Positions 20,108 through 30,386 of a stretch of 64,000 nucleotides of DNA are shown in pieces. Source of the stretch: Nephrocerus scutellatus. Its lineage: Eukaryota; Arthropoda; Insecta; Diptera; Pipunculidae. The notes below the pieces were generated by a model, which was not told where the DNA came from, ran no database searches, and was given only the letters and a program-made list of their open reading frames with translations. Every line of letters starts with the position of its first letter. Within the stretch, counting starts at the first letter, position 1. The position numbers were made by a program, and so were the translations under genes. The DNA lies in assembly GCA_947095585.1 (NCBI GenBank), contig OX352761.1, positions 50,828,019 through 50,892,018 of the forward strand, read 5' to 3'.

Positions 20108-21436
20108 ACGGGTGTTTTTTTAAGAGGTTGCCGATTTTTTTTTTGAATAAAACACATATACACAAACATATACATAAACACAAACACATTATGAAATGAC
20201 CAAAATTTTTTTTTATTTGGTAGATAATTTTTTGGCATTTAACATTTAAACACAATTTCTGGCATATGGCTACCACGACTATTTTTCACAAATGTCATTC
20301 TGGAGGTCCAATTTTCCAGCACTTTTTCAAGCATTTGAGGGCGTATGTCAGCAATGACACGTTGAATATTGGTTTCCAAAGCGTCAATCGATTGAGGTTT
20401 ATCCACATAAACCAATGACTTCACGTATCCCCACAAAAAGTAATCGAGTGGCGTCAAATCGCACGAACGCGGAGGCCAATTCACCGGACCATTTCTCGAA
20501 ATAATGTTGTCGTTGAAAGTTTCTTTCAATAAGTCGATTGTTTCACGTGCTGTATGGCAAGTGGCACCATCTTGTTGAAACCACATTTCATCCATATCCA
20601 TATCTTCAAGATTTGACAACAAAAACTCATTTAACATGGTTCTGTATCGATTTCCATTCACGGTAACGCGTCGTCCTTCCTCATTTTTAAAGAAATATGG
20701 ACCGATGATCCCACCAGCCCATAGACCGCACCAAACAGTACATTTATCAGGATGCATTGGTAATTCTTGAACGGCGTGTGGATTATCTTTGCTCCAAATG
20801 CGACAATTTTGTTTGTTGACGTATCCATTTAACAAAAAATGCGCCTCATCACTGAAGAGAATTTTACGGTAAAAAAATGGATCTTCGTTCAATTGATTTA
20901 ACGACCAATCACTGAATTCACGGCGCAAACGATGGTCGTGTGGCTTTAATTCTTGCACCAATTGAATTTTGTATGGCACCAAACCCAAATCTTTACGTAA
21001 AATTTTCCATAAAGTCGATGGACAAAGTCCAATTTGCTGAGCACGACGACGAATCGATAAATTGTCGTTTTCTTCGACACTGGCCTCAACGACAGCAATA
21101 TTTTCTTCTGTACGAACTCTTCTCATTCTTGTCGGTGGCTTGGCATCCAAAAGAGTGAATGTAGACCGAAATTTGGTAATTACGTTCTTTATGGTGGTCT
21201 CTGACGGACGATTATGTGCACCATAAAATTCACGAAGTGCTCTATAAACATTTTTAATTGAACACTGATTTTGAAAATAAATTTCCACGATTTGAAAACG
21301 TTGTTCTGGAGTTAACCTATTCATAATGATTTGCCAAACAATACTGAGTAGAAATGCCACTTTGAGCTGTCAAAACAACTGTCATAAAATAAAACGACAT
21401 CTATCGGAAAAACAAACCTCCTTAAAAAACACCCTT
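20108..21436 (-). mobile_element. mariner-like DNA transposon, apparently complete
   Basis: 1329 bp, flanked by TA (20106-20107 and 21437-21438). The left terminus reads ACGGGTGTTTTTTTAAGAGG. The right terminus read inward on minus is AAAGGGTGTTTTTTAAGGAG, giving an imperfect terminal inverted repeat of about 20 bp. A long transposase frame lies on minus. The insertion site is the TA in the right-hand CCTAC target duplication of the mag-like element, so it is younger than that element. Confidence 0.96.
20239..21324 (-). CDS. mariner-like transposase, open frame
   Basis: Cut-and-paste transposase expected to bind the element ends and cleave DNA in the nucleus. The likely start is the ATG at 21324 (MNRLTPEQRF), because the related copy at 54212-55339 begins MDRLTIAQRL; an upstream in-frame ATG at 21360 would add 12 residues. 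N-terminal helix-turn-helix regions include RPSETTIKNVITKF and LSIRRRAQQIGLCPSTLWKI. Catalytic motifs are FSDEAHF, MWFQQDGATCHTA and SCDLTPLDYFLWG; 36 residues separate the second and third Asp, not the classic mariner 34. About 361 residues without stop or frameshift. Activity is unproven. Confidence 0.93.
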   Translation of the reverse strand: MNRLTPEQRFQIVEIYFQNQCSIKNVYRALREFYGAHNRPSETTIKNVITKFRSTFTLLDAKPPTRMRRVRTEENIAVVEASVEENDNLSIRRRAQQIGLCPSTLWKILRKDLGLVPYKIQLVQELKPHDHRLRREFSDWSLNQLNEDPFFYRKILFSDEAHFLLNGYVNKQNCRIWSKDNPHAVQELPMHPDKCTVWCGLWAGGIIGPYFFKNEEGRRVTVNGNRYRTMLNEFLLSNLEDMDMDEMWFQQDGATCHTARETIDLLKETFNDNIISRNGPVNWPPRSCDLTPLDYFLWGYVKSLVYVDKPQSIDALETNIQRVIADIRPQMLEKVLENWTSRMTFVKNSRGSHMPEIVFKC

Positions 21437-22785
21437 TACATTCCGAATTTCATGCGAATCGCTTGATATATAGCTTTATTCCCGAAATTCCAGACCATAA
21501 TGATCATATTCCAGAATTTCCATAGGAACCAGTCTTATAATCGCATCTTAGTCCTTCTTCCGAATTTAATGCGAATCGCCTGAGACTTTGCTTTGTTCCC
21601 GCAATTCCAGACCATAATGATCATATTCCAGAATTTCCATAGGAACAAGTTTTATAGTCACATCTATGTCCTACCGAATTTCATCGAAATCCGAAATTCC
21701 AGACCATAATGATCATATTCCAGAATTTCCATAGGAACCAATTTTACAGTCGCATCTTAGTCCTACATTCCGAATTTCATGCCAATCGCTTGAGAAATTG
21801 CTTTGTACCAGAAATTCCAGACCATAATGATCATATTCCAGAATTTCCATAGGAAGAAGTCTTATAATCGCATCTTAGTGCCACATTCCGCATTTCATGT
21901 AAATCGCTTGATAAATAGCTTTGTTCCCGAAAATCCAAGACCATAATGATCATATTCCAGAATTTCCATAGGAACAAGTCTTATAGTCGCATCTTTGTCC
22001 TACATGCCGAATTTCATCGAAATCCGAAATTCCAGACCATAATGATCATATTCTAGAATGTCCATAGGAAGAAGTCTTGTAGTCGCATCTAAGTCCTAAA
22101 TTCCGAATTTCTTGCGAATCGCTTGAGAAAATGCTTTGTTCCCGCAATCCCAGACCATAATGATCATATTCCAGAATTTTCATAGGAACAAGTCTTATAT
22201 ATAGTTACATCTTAGTCCTACATTCAGAATTTCCTGCGAATCGCTTGAGAAATAGCTTTGTTCCAGAAATTCCAGACCATAATAATCATATTCCAGAATT
22301 TCCATAGAAACAAGTCTTATAGTCGCATCTTTGTCCTACATGCCGAATATCATTGAAATCCGAATTTCCAGACCATAATGAACATATTCTAGAATTTCCA
22401 TAGGAAGAAGTCTTATAGTCGTATCTTAGTCCTAAACTCCGAATTACTTGCGAATCGCTTGAGACAATGCCTTGTTCCCAGACCATAATGATCATATTCC
22501 AGAATGTTCATAGGAACAAGTCTTATAGTCACATCTTAGTCCTCAGAATTTCATGCGAATCACTTGATAAATTGATTTGTTGCCGAAATTCCAGACCATA
22601 ATGATCATATTCCAGAATTTCCATAAGAACAAGTCTTATTGTTGAATCTTAGTCCTACATTCCGAATTTCATGCGAATCGCTTGAGAAATTGCTTTGTTC
22701 CCGAAGTTCCAGACCATAATGATCATATTCCAGAATTTCCATATGAACAAGTCTTATAGTCGCATCTTAGTCCTATTAAAATTCC
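21437..22785. repeat. Minisatellite, right part
   Basis: About 12 units of the same repeat as 14500-15314. GACCATAATGATCAT landmarks at 21493, 21610, 21702 and 21820 give spacings of 117, 92 and 118 bp. Shorter units lack the GCTTGAGAAATTGCTTTGTT portion. Removing the LTR element and the mariner makes this continuous with the left part. It ends abruptly at about 22780, where an errantivirus env remnant begins. Confidence 0.93.
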
Positions 22786-23305
22786 ACACACACAAAGATC
22801 GAAGTTACATATTATTTCAACAAGCCAATCACGCAGGAAGACACTAAAATTTCAGCATGCATCGGCAATCTAATGAACAGCGAAGCGGTATACTGTCTTT
22901 TAAATATCGTGGGAAAAACCAACACAATATTGCAGGCGGAACCAAACTGCATTGTTTTTATTAATAACCAGAAACACTTATAAATTCTACTTGCAGCACA
23001 GAAACACTCACAATAAAAGGCACTGTACACTTCCAGAACTGCGATGTATCAATAAACGGCATAACATACCAAGATGGCGCAGATACTTTCTGGGACCAAA
23101 TTCACATTCCTCCATTACCAAGCACCAACGTTTCTGCAAATTCTACAACCGAAGTTTTAAAAGTCTACAAAAATTGAAAGATTTCAACCTACAAACAGAC
23201 AACAAAGTTAAATGCCGTCGCTTTATCTTAAGCAACAACCATAACAGCTACTACGCAACCACCACCAAAACGACAGAGGTTCAAGTGCTGATTAGGCAAT
23301 AAGCA
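22786..23305 (+). pseudogene. Errantivirus-like env C-terminal remnant
   Basis: Broken plus-strand frames read as the extracellular portion of an insect retroelement envelope. Motifs include CIGNLMNSEAVYC, EPNCIVFINN, VSINGITYQDGADTFWDQIH and PPLPSTNVSANSTTEVLKVY, followed by a stop. There are several frame changes. It lies upstream of LTR A, as expected for the env of an element whose 3' LTR is LTR A. The upstream part is replaced by the minisatellite and the membrane anchor by the GC-rich block. Old, non-functional copy. Confidence 0.8.
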
Positions 23306-23482
23306 TTAAGGCCCGCGCATACCACAGCGACTGCGGCGGCGATTGCCGAAACTGGCACGACCGCTAGGCGGCTGGATGAGCGCACACCACGGCGGCAGCG
23401 GCTGCGGAAAGAGTAGAACAAAGTGAAAAAAGGCCCGCGCAAACCACAGCGATTTCGGCAGCGGCTGAGAATTACGAAGTTC
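23306..23482. repeat. GC-rich block with direct repeat
   Basis: Two related copies, AAGGCCCGCGCATACCACAG (about 23309) and AAGGCCCGCGCAAACCACAG (about 23432), each run into GCGGCGGCGATTGCC-like or TTTCGGCAGCGGCTG-like sequence. The block is far more GC-rich than its surroundings and replaces the expected end of env. Origin unknown. Confidence 0.7.
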
Positions 23483-23556
23483 ATCCCATTTTTATTTACT
23501 CGTATATGTGATGAGCTTCGGCTAACAGATCAAATTCAATGTTATTTTTATCGCTT

Positions 23557-23950
23557 AGTTAGTGCATATTTTTCCAACGATTAATAGAGAAGAAACAGCG
23601 TTGGTTCTCGCTTTGTTAGCGTACGAGGATGAAGAACGACCTCTAAAGGTATATTCTTTGTGTGGGAATTTCAAGTGGAAAAACGACCCGACACTCTCTC
23701 AACCACACAGGCACTAACATATGGTGAAACATAAAAGTAATACGACACCAAGGGACAAACGATGGACGCCTCTTTAGTTTAAGTATATATAGATTAAGAA
23801 ATTGTTAAGTAACTTAGTCTTGATTTTGTGAACATGAACAACACCGAGCAGATCGGCTTGTTAGGAAAAATAAAGTGTTAATATTTTAAAAAAAAAATAA
23901 TTTTTAAATTTCTTTTCCTTCTTAATTGTTTCCCTTTGGAACAATTTAAC
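23557..23950 (+). repeat. LTR A of errantivirus-like cluster
   Basis: Starts AGTTAGTGCAT and ends GGAACAATTTAAC, directly before the primer site. From GTATATTC (23650) onward it is nearly identical to LTR B and LTR C, including GGAATTTCAAGTGGAAAAAC, GACACTCTCTCAACCACACA and AATAAAGTGTTAATATTTTA. The first 90 bp have diverged or been replaced. The start follows the Gypsy-clade AGTTA pattern. Confidence 0.85.
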
Positions 23951-23968
23951 TGGCGCCCGAGCAGGGAC
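23951..23968 (+). other. Primer-binding site after LTR A
   Basis: TGGCGCCCGAGCAGGGAC immediately follows the LTR end. It matches a tRNA-Lys-type retroviral primer site except for one or two bases. The same string follows LTR B at 30306-30323. Confidence 0.85.
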
Positions 23969-24133
23969 TTAGCAAATCAGTGAAATAAGTTATATTAAAT
24001 AAAGTGTTAATAATTAACTTTAGTGATTAAACGAAAGCCAATAGTAAAACCGACAAAAATCGTGAAAAACAAAAGTAACGAAATAAAAACTTGCAAGTTA
24101 AGTAAAAAACTAAAATAAAACAAAGTATTCTAT
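23969..24133 (+). other. Errantivirus leader, first part
   Basis: Untranslated leader, also present at 30324-30386 plus 33763-33870 (AAGCCAATAGTAAAACCGAC, AAATCGTGAAAAACAAAAGT). It is cut at CTAT (24130-24133) by the CsRn1-like element and resumes at 29723 with CACCGTTGGAAAGG. It leads into almost no coding sequence before LTR B. Confidence 0.85.
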
Positions 24134-24639
24134 TGTGGCGGAATAGAATCGTTATCATTTTTATTAAATCGCAATTTTGTCTTTATGCCATATATGCGCA
24201 TCACGATGATAAAACACTTCTCCACAGAACTCGTTTCTATCTATGGGCTGTGAGAGTGTGTGTGATGTGTAGACGGAGAGCAGCATTGTCACACATTTGT
24301 TTCTATTCATTCCTGTCTAGACGCTCGCCGGATAAGTAACTTCATATTTCACATTGTTCACATATAGATGTTCATATTTCATATTGTTCGCATATAAATA
24401 AATTTACTCAAAATTGTTAATTTATCTTTTTATTATTTCTGACTCGTAATTATAATAACGATTGGTTTTTAACAAAAAGTAATGATATTGTTCTTAAGTT
24501 GGGTAATTAAATACATTTTGCCATAACAGTGGATTCATTTAACTGCTTTGATTGGACAACACGCAAAACCTGGGTTGAATCAACTCCTGAGTCTTTGGAT
24601 TATAAAGTGTGTCATGCGCACTGCGCACATGTAACCACA
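24134..24639 (+). repeat. 5' LTR of CsRn1-like element
   Basis: TGTGGCGG start, ending CATGTAACCACA before GTGGTGACCC. It contains GCATATAAATAAATTTACTC as a TATA-like string near 24390. It has CGCTCGCCGGATAAGTAACT, which is missing from the 3' copy. Confidence 0.9.
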
Positions 24640-25164
24640 GTGGTGACCCTGACGTGATTTTAAAAAAAGTAACACAAGTTCTAATATAATAATATATTAA
24701 ATCCGGTCGCATAATTATTGCAAATATAGCGTCGATTTCAATAATCCACGAAAATTGTTTTCAATGCACGCGCATACATTTTGTTTTGGACGATCAACCA
24801 TCAAGTACTGCTCTATTGAATCATCACGGGTGCGGAAATCAACTGCAACATACCATGAACAGTTCGAGCCAGCTCAACTATCAAGTTCTACTCTTTGAAT
24901 CATCACGGATACGGATCATCAAAATTTTTATATAGCGCCATAGCGTCATTTTTTTTCTCTCCTAAATATTGTTAATAATTTTCAATTGGGTTGAGAAGGA
25001 TCAGGTGAGTGACGAAACCGTTTTCTTTGTCTCTTATCACATTTTTCACGTGATTTGTGTTGTCGTGTTGTTTATGTTTATGGTATTAGAGACTTAATTG
25101 CGATTCCGCGCGAATAGTGTAATTTTTTCATTTGATTATTTTTATAAATAATTGCTTTCTCAAA
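24640..25164 (+). other. Leader of CsRn1-like element
   Basis: The primer site TGGTGACCCTGACGTGA at 24641 is followed by noncoding leader. A diverged direct repeat, CAACTATCAAGTTCTACTCT versus CAACCATCAAGTACTGCTCT, occurs about 80 bp apart (about 24798 and 24875). No gene is seen before gag. Confidence 0.7.
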
Positions 25165-25893
25165 ATGGTTGATGACAATGAAACTCCGACAGTAGCGCAC
25201 GTATCGGTTAAACCCCCACCATTTAATCGTGATGATCCGGAGATCCAACTGGAAGCCCAATTCTGTATCGCTAATATATCGGTAGATTCTACGATGTATA
25301 GCCATTTACTGTCCGCTCTCGATCCCGATACAGTGAAACAGGTTCGCGACGAAATTATTAAGCCATCCAAAACAAATAAATATGCTGATTAAAAGCAAAC
25401 AATCATTGATCGTAGAGCCGAATCTGCAAGAAGTAAATTAGATCAATCGCTCAGCGGGTTACAACTGGGAGATAAAAAGCCAACACAGCTACTCCGAGAA
25501 ATGAGAAATTTGGCTGGTGATCAAATGAAAGATAATGTCATCCAGGAAATTTGGTTAAAACCAAAAAAATATGGTTAGTTTAGAGACTGATTTGGAACGT
25601 ATGGCTAAGGCAGCTGACAATATTTATGACGTAGATAAACCTCTAGGTGTAAGCAGCGTGTCGTCTCAAAATGAGAGTGAATTAGCTGCTCAAGTTGACG
25701 CATTAACAAAGAAATTTGATAGGTTCTTACAATCACACAGTCGTAGTCGTTCCCGAAATCTAAAAGTCGTGCTTCAAGCGATGATCAAGTTTGTTTTTAT
25801 CACAATCGGTACAAAAGTAAGGCTCGTAATTGCAAACCGTTTTGCAAGTTCTAAGAGAATTTTAGAGCCTCTAACAATCCAAAAAACTAAGTA
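25165..25893 (+). pseudogene. CsRn1-like gag
   Basis: Begins MVDDNETPTVAHVSVKPPPF and has the family pattern of an early PPF motif, EAQFCIANISVDSTMYSHLL and LDPDTVKQVRDEI. A stop (TAA at about 25390) interrupts it. The same frame continues IIDRRAESARSKLDQSLSGL and LREMRNLAGDQMKDNV. A frameshift near 25565 leads to the last part, LETDLERMAKAADNIYDV. A nucleocapsid zinc knuckle is not clear; a serine/arginine stretch (HSRSRSRN) lies near 25740. Non-functional. Confidence 0.88.
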
Positions 25894-25939
25894 AAGTATC
25901 GCGTACGGCGACCAGCGATGCTGTTAGTTCAGTCAATAG

Positions 25940-28900
25940 TCGCCTAAATATTACAGATCGTATTTCTAAAGTTCAATTTCTAGTTGGCACAGGTGCCGAT
26001 GTGTCTGTGATTCCTCCTTTATCGTAGTCAAAATTGTCATTCCAAGTCATATAAACTTTATGCAGCAAATGGCACAAAAATCAATACATTTGGTTCACAA
26101 ATCCTCAACCTTAATTTAGGCCTTCGACGAAATTTTTCTTGGAAGTTTGTAGTGGCTAACGTTAGCAAACCGATTATTGGAGCTGACTTTTTGTCTTATT
26201 ACAGGTTGTTAGTTGACCTCAAAAATCGAAAACTCATCGACACGGTAACATCATTGAGCGTGAATGCTTTATCTGTTTCCGAAGACAACACAAATACTTG
26301 TGCGATCAGTCCAATTTCTCCAAAAGATCTTAATCAAGATATTGTCAAACTTCAAAATTCAAAGAAATTACAAGAGAATAACCTCAGCTGAACGAATTCA
26401 AACTCAAGGTTACGCATGCTATTGTCACTGTAGGTCCTCCTTACGCAGCGAAAGCCCGTAGACTTGCTCCCGATAAGCTTCGCATTGCAAAAGCTGAATT
26501 CGAGTCTTTAATTCGTCAAGGTATATGTAGACCATCGTGTAGTAAGTGGTCAAGTCCACTTCACTTGGTAAGAAAAAATGACGGTCAGTATCGTCATTGT
26601 GGCGATTACCGTGCACTCAATAAATTAACTAAGCCAGATCGTTACCCTGTACATAATCTACGTGACTTTAATTCACAACTAGATGGATGCACCTTTTTTT
26701 CGAAAGTCGATTTGGTAAAAGCTTTTCACAAAATTCCGGTTGAAGAACCGCAATCTGTACTCCATTCGGACTTTTCGAATTCGTACGCATGACTTATGGT
26801 TTTAAGAATGCAGCTCAGACGTTTCAACGTTGTATTGATTCAATTTGTCGTGGTTTATCATTCGCGTTTCCTTATCGGGATAATATTTTAATAGTATCCA
26901 AAGATTTCGAACAGCATTTGAATCATCTAGAAATTTTATTTAGTCGTCTTCAAGACGCTGGTTTTGTTATTAACGTCAGTAAATGTGTTTTCGCTTCATC
27001 CGAGATAGTGTTCCTCGGTCATGTGATCAACTCAGCGGGTATCAGACCTTCCAGAGAAAAAGTTGATGCCATTATCAATTTCCCCAAACCCATCACAGTG
27101 AAAGATCTTCGAAGGTTCATGGGTATGGTCAACTTTTATTGATCTTTTATTCCCAATGCTGCTGAATTTCAGAGAATTTTGAATAATTATTTTATTGGTA
27201 GCAAGCGTAAAAACGATAAAACTAAAATTATCTGGTCAGAAGAAGCGTCGCAAGCCTTCGAAAAAAAAATCTCAGTAAACGAAGCTGCTCAACTTTGTCA
27301 TCTGCGAGAAAACGTCGAAATATCCATAATGGTGGATGCTTCAGACACTGCAATTGGTGTTGTTGTACAACAGTTTGTTAACAATGTCTGGCAACCTTTA
27401 GGGTTTTTCTCGAGCAAGTTAAATGATGCACAGCGTAAGTACAGCGCTTATGACCGTGAACTTCTAGCCCCTTACTCAGCTGTGAAGCATTTCAGGTATT
27501 TGTTGGAGGGTCGTGTTTTTGTAATTTATACTGACCACAAACCGCTTGCTTATGCCTTTTAACAGAATTTAGACAAGGCATCGCTCCGACAAAGACGGCA
27601 TTTAGATTTTGTTTCACAATTTACCACCGAAATTCGCCACATTTCCGGTCGGGAGAACATTGTTGCTGACGCCTTATCGCGTGTTGAGGAAATTCGTTTA
27701 CCATCAAAGTTAATATTTGAGGAAATTGCGGAAAGTCAACGTAATGATGTTGAACTCAAAGAACTACTATCCAAACCCAATTTAAAATTCGTTAACGTAC
27801 CTCTGTTTAGTTCTGATAAAACTATCACGTGCGAAAGTTCAACTGGTGTGATGCGACCATATATTCCTGGTCAACTCCGTTACCAAATTTTTGTCGATTG
27901 TCATGGATTATCACATCCTAGCATACGAACCACAGTCAAAATGGTGAAACGGAAATATTTTTGGTCTGATATGGACAAAGATATACGAACGTTTGCAAGA
28001 TCTTGCCAACCGTGTCAAAAAGTTACGAAACACGTCAGTTCTCCTATAGGGAATTATCAATTGGCAGCAAATCGTTTTGATCAAATTCATATAGACATTA
28101 TTGGTCCATTAACAGAATCTGAAGGGATGAAATATTGTGTAACCATAATTGAACGAAAGTTACGAAACACGTCAGTTCTCCTATAGGGAATTATCAATTG
28201 GCAGCAAATCGTTTTGATCAAATTCATGTAGACATTATTGGTCCATTAACAGAATCTGAAGGGATGAAATATTGTGTAACCATAATTGAACGTTATACAC
28301 GTTGGCCTGAAAATTGTCCAACATTTGATATAAAATCAGACACAGTAGCTAGAGCCATTTACAGCAGATGGATTTGTCGTTTTGGTCTTCCATCGTCTAT
28401 TACCACAGATAAAGGCGCACAACTCGAGTCTCAACTGTTCTCAGACTTAGCAAAATTTATCGGTTTTAGACACAAAAGAACTACAGCGTACAATCCAGCT
28501 TGTAATGGTACCATTGAACGTATCAATCATCGTACACTTAAAACGTCTCTGATGTGCATATCTAATGCGCAATGGACAAAATCATTATCTACAGTACTTT
28601 TAGGATTAAGAACAGTACTGCGGGAAATTTTTAAAACTTCTTCAGCTAAATTGGTCTACGGTCAACCCCTGCGTTTACCAAATGATTTCTTTGTTCCTTC
28701 ATCAAATAAGCAGTTACAATCGAACTTCGTTCAGAACCTATGGAAACATTTTAATCTAATTCGCCCTGTGCCTGCAGCACGTCATAGCAAAGATCGAATT
28801 TTTGTGTCTACCTGCTCACATGTATTCGTTAGAACTGATGCTGTACGAGCTTCCTTACAACAGCCGTACGAGGGTCCATATCAAGTTGTCAAACGAAATG

Positions 28901-29106
28901 ATAAATATTTCACTATAGTGATTCGAGGTAAAGAGAATATTGTCTCCATTAATCGTCTTAAACCTTGTTTTGCTGAAGTCAGCGACGTACCTGCAAATTC
29001 CAACGAAGATAAGAGCGTTTCGGCGAGTCGGGATCGTGAGCTGACAGACGGCGATAATACATCTGATTCAGACAGAACTACGAACAATCAGGCATGTAAC
29101 ATTTGA
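25940..29106 (+). pseudogene. CsRn1-like pol (protease, RT, RNase H, integrase)
   Basis: The protease near 25978 reads FLVGTGADVSVIPP, so the active-site DTG has become GTG. RT (about 26450-27140) has NDGQYRHCGDYRALNKLTKP, FFSKVDLVKAFHKIPVEE and TYGFKNAAQTFQR. Its YxDD box reads YRDN in FPYRDNILIVS, losing the second Asp. RNase H (27179-27690) has VDASDTAIGVV, DRELLAPYSAVKHF and YTDHKPLAYAF followed by a stop. Integrase has HGLSHPSIRTTVK...CQPCQK (27898-28020), IHVDIIGPL, ITTDKGAQLESQLF and NGTIERINHRTLK (Glu). A 137-bp tandem duplication breaks the integrase frame. Confidence 0.93.
28019..28292 (+). repeat. 137-bp tandem duplication in integrase
   Basis: 28019-28155 is repeated at 28156-28292, from AAAGTTACGAAACACGTCAG to CATAATTGAACG. 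I see a single difference (CATATAGAC versus CATGTAGAC). 137 is not a multiple of three, so the second copy shifts the frame. It duplicates the segment with the first catalytic Asp of integrase. Confidence 0.97.
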
Positions 29107-29220
29107 TCTTAAACCTGATCTCAAGACAGGATCGGTTAATACAAGAGCAGGTCGTTCTGTTACAATACCAAGTCGGTTCCGATAATATCGTTTACTAAGC
29201 CTTCACTGGAGGAGGAGTAT

Positions 29221-29718
29221 TGTGGCGGAATAGAATCGTTATCATTTTTATTAAATCGCAATTTTGTCTCTATGCCATATAATGCGCATCACGATGATAA
29301 AACACTTCTCCACAGAACTCGTTTCTATCTATGGGCTGTGAGAGTGTGTGTGATGGATAGAGGAGAGCAGCATTGTCACACATTTGTTTCTATTCATTCC
29401 TGTCTAGACGCTTCACATTGTTCACATATAGATATTCATATTTCACATTGTTGGCATATAAATAAATTTACTCAAAATTGTTAATTGATCTTTTTATTAT
29501 TTCTGACTCGCAATTATAATAACGATTGGTGTATAACAAAAAGTAATGATATTGTTCTTAAGTTGGGTAATTAAATACATTTTGCCATAACAGTGGATTC
29601 ATTTAACTGCTTTGATTGGACAACACGCAAAACCTGGTTTGAATCAACTCCTGAGTCTTTGGATTATAAAGTGTGTCATGCGCACTGCGCACATGTAACC
29701 ACAGTACATGTAACCACA
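29221..29718 (+). repeat. 3' LTR of CsRn1-like element
   Basis: Starts TGTGGCGGAATAG after the polypurine tract. The end carries a small extra duplication: ACATGTAACCACA occurs twice (29691-29703 and 29706-29718, spaced by GT) where the 5' LTR has it once. CTAT follows. Confidence 0.9.
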
Positions 29719-29722
29719 CTAT

Positions 29723-29894
29723 CACCGTTGGAAAGGTTAATATAAAAATAACCCAACGATCTAAGTCGTAGAGCATAAAACACTGTATGCTGCAGAACCA
29801 GCAAAGGTTAATTGATCAAGAGAAGTAGATCCCTGATGAATTACATTACAATGTTGCAATCAATAAATTAGGCTACAGTAGCATTAGTTTTAAG
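29723..29894 (+). other. Errantivirus leader, second part, and deletion scar
   Basis: Resumes the leader (CACCGTTGGAAAGG, CTGTATGCTGCAGAACCAGC, AGAAGTAGATCCCTGA), matching 33873-33966. It then diverges into about 70 bp of unknown sequence before LTR B. gag, pol and env of this internal region are absent, so it is a large internal deletion. Confidence 0.8.
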
Positions 29895-30305
29895 AGTTAA
29901 TAACTTCACTTTTTTTTATACGATTACAACATTATGCGTTGAGTAAAAACATTCATTTAACGAAATAAATAAATCACACATTTTCTGTGACATCTCCTAG
30001 AAGAGGTATATATATATTCCTTGTGTGAGAATTTCAAGTGGAAAAACGACCCGACACTCTCTCAACCACACAGGCACTAACATATGGTGAAACATAAAAG
30101 TAATACGACGCTAAGGGACAAACGATGGACGCCTCTTTAGTTTAAGTATATATAGATTAAGAAATTGTTAAGTAACTTAGTCTTGATTTTGTGAACTACA
30201 CCGAACAGATCGGCTTATTAGGAAAAATAAAGTTTTAATATTTTAAAAAAATTAATTTTTAAATTTCTTTTCCTTCTTAATTGTTTCCCTTTGGAACAAT
30301 TTAAC
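29895..30305 (+). repeat. LTR B of errantivirus-like cluster
   Basis: Starts AGTTAATAACTTCAC and ends GGAACAATTTAAC, about 411 bp. It shares CGAAATAAATAAATCACACA, TGTGACATCTCCTAGAAGAG and the rest with LTR C, and its last 300 bp with LTR A. It has coding-type internal sequence on one side and a leader on both sides, so it is shared between two tandem elements. Confidence 0.9.
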
Positions 30306-30386
30306 TGGCGCCCGAGCAGGGACTTAGCAAATCAGTGAAATAAGTTATATTAAATAAAGTGTTAATAATTAACTTTAGTGATTAAA
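30306..30386 (+). other. Primer site and leader after LTR B
   Basis: TGGCGCCCGAGCAGGGAC (30306-30323), then leader identical to that after LTR A. It is cut at ATTAAA (30381-30386) by the env-bearing element and resumes at 33763. Confidence 0.88.

Larger units (their letters stand above)
24134..29718 (+). mobile_element. CsRn1-like Gypsy LTR retrotransposon
   Basis: LTRs at 24134-24639 and 29221-29718 both start TGTGGCGGAATAGAATCGTT. The target duplication is CTAT (24130-24133 and 29719-29722), placing it precisely in an errantivirus leader. TGGTGACCCTGACGTGA follows the 5' LTR as primer site, and CTGGAGGAGGAGTAT precedes the 3' LTR as polypurine tract. gag and pol are collinear but carry stops, frameshifts and a 137-bp tandem duplication. 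LTR indels (about 30 bp missing from the 3' copy) indicate some age. Confidence 0.95.

Noticed and set aside
24133..24339. Reading frame spanning the 5' LTR start and a similar one at 29272-29484
   Set aside because: Both lie inside the LTRs of the CsRn1-like element and have no domain.
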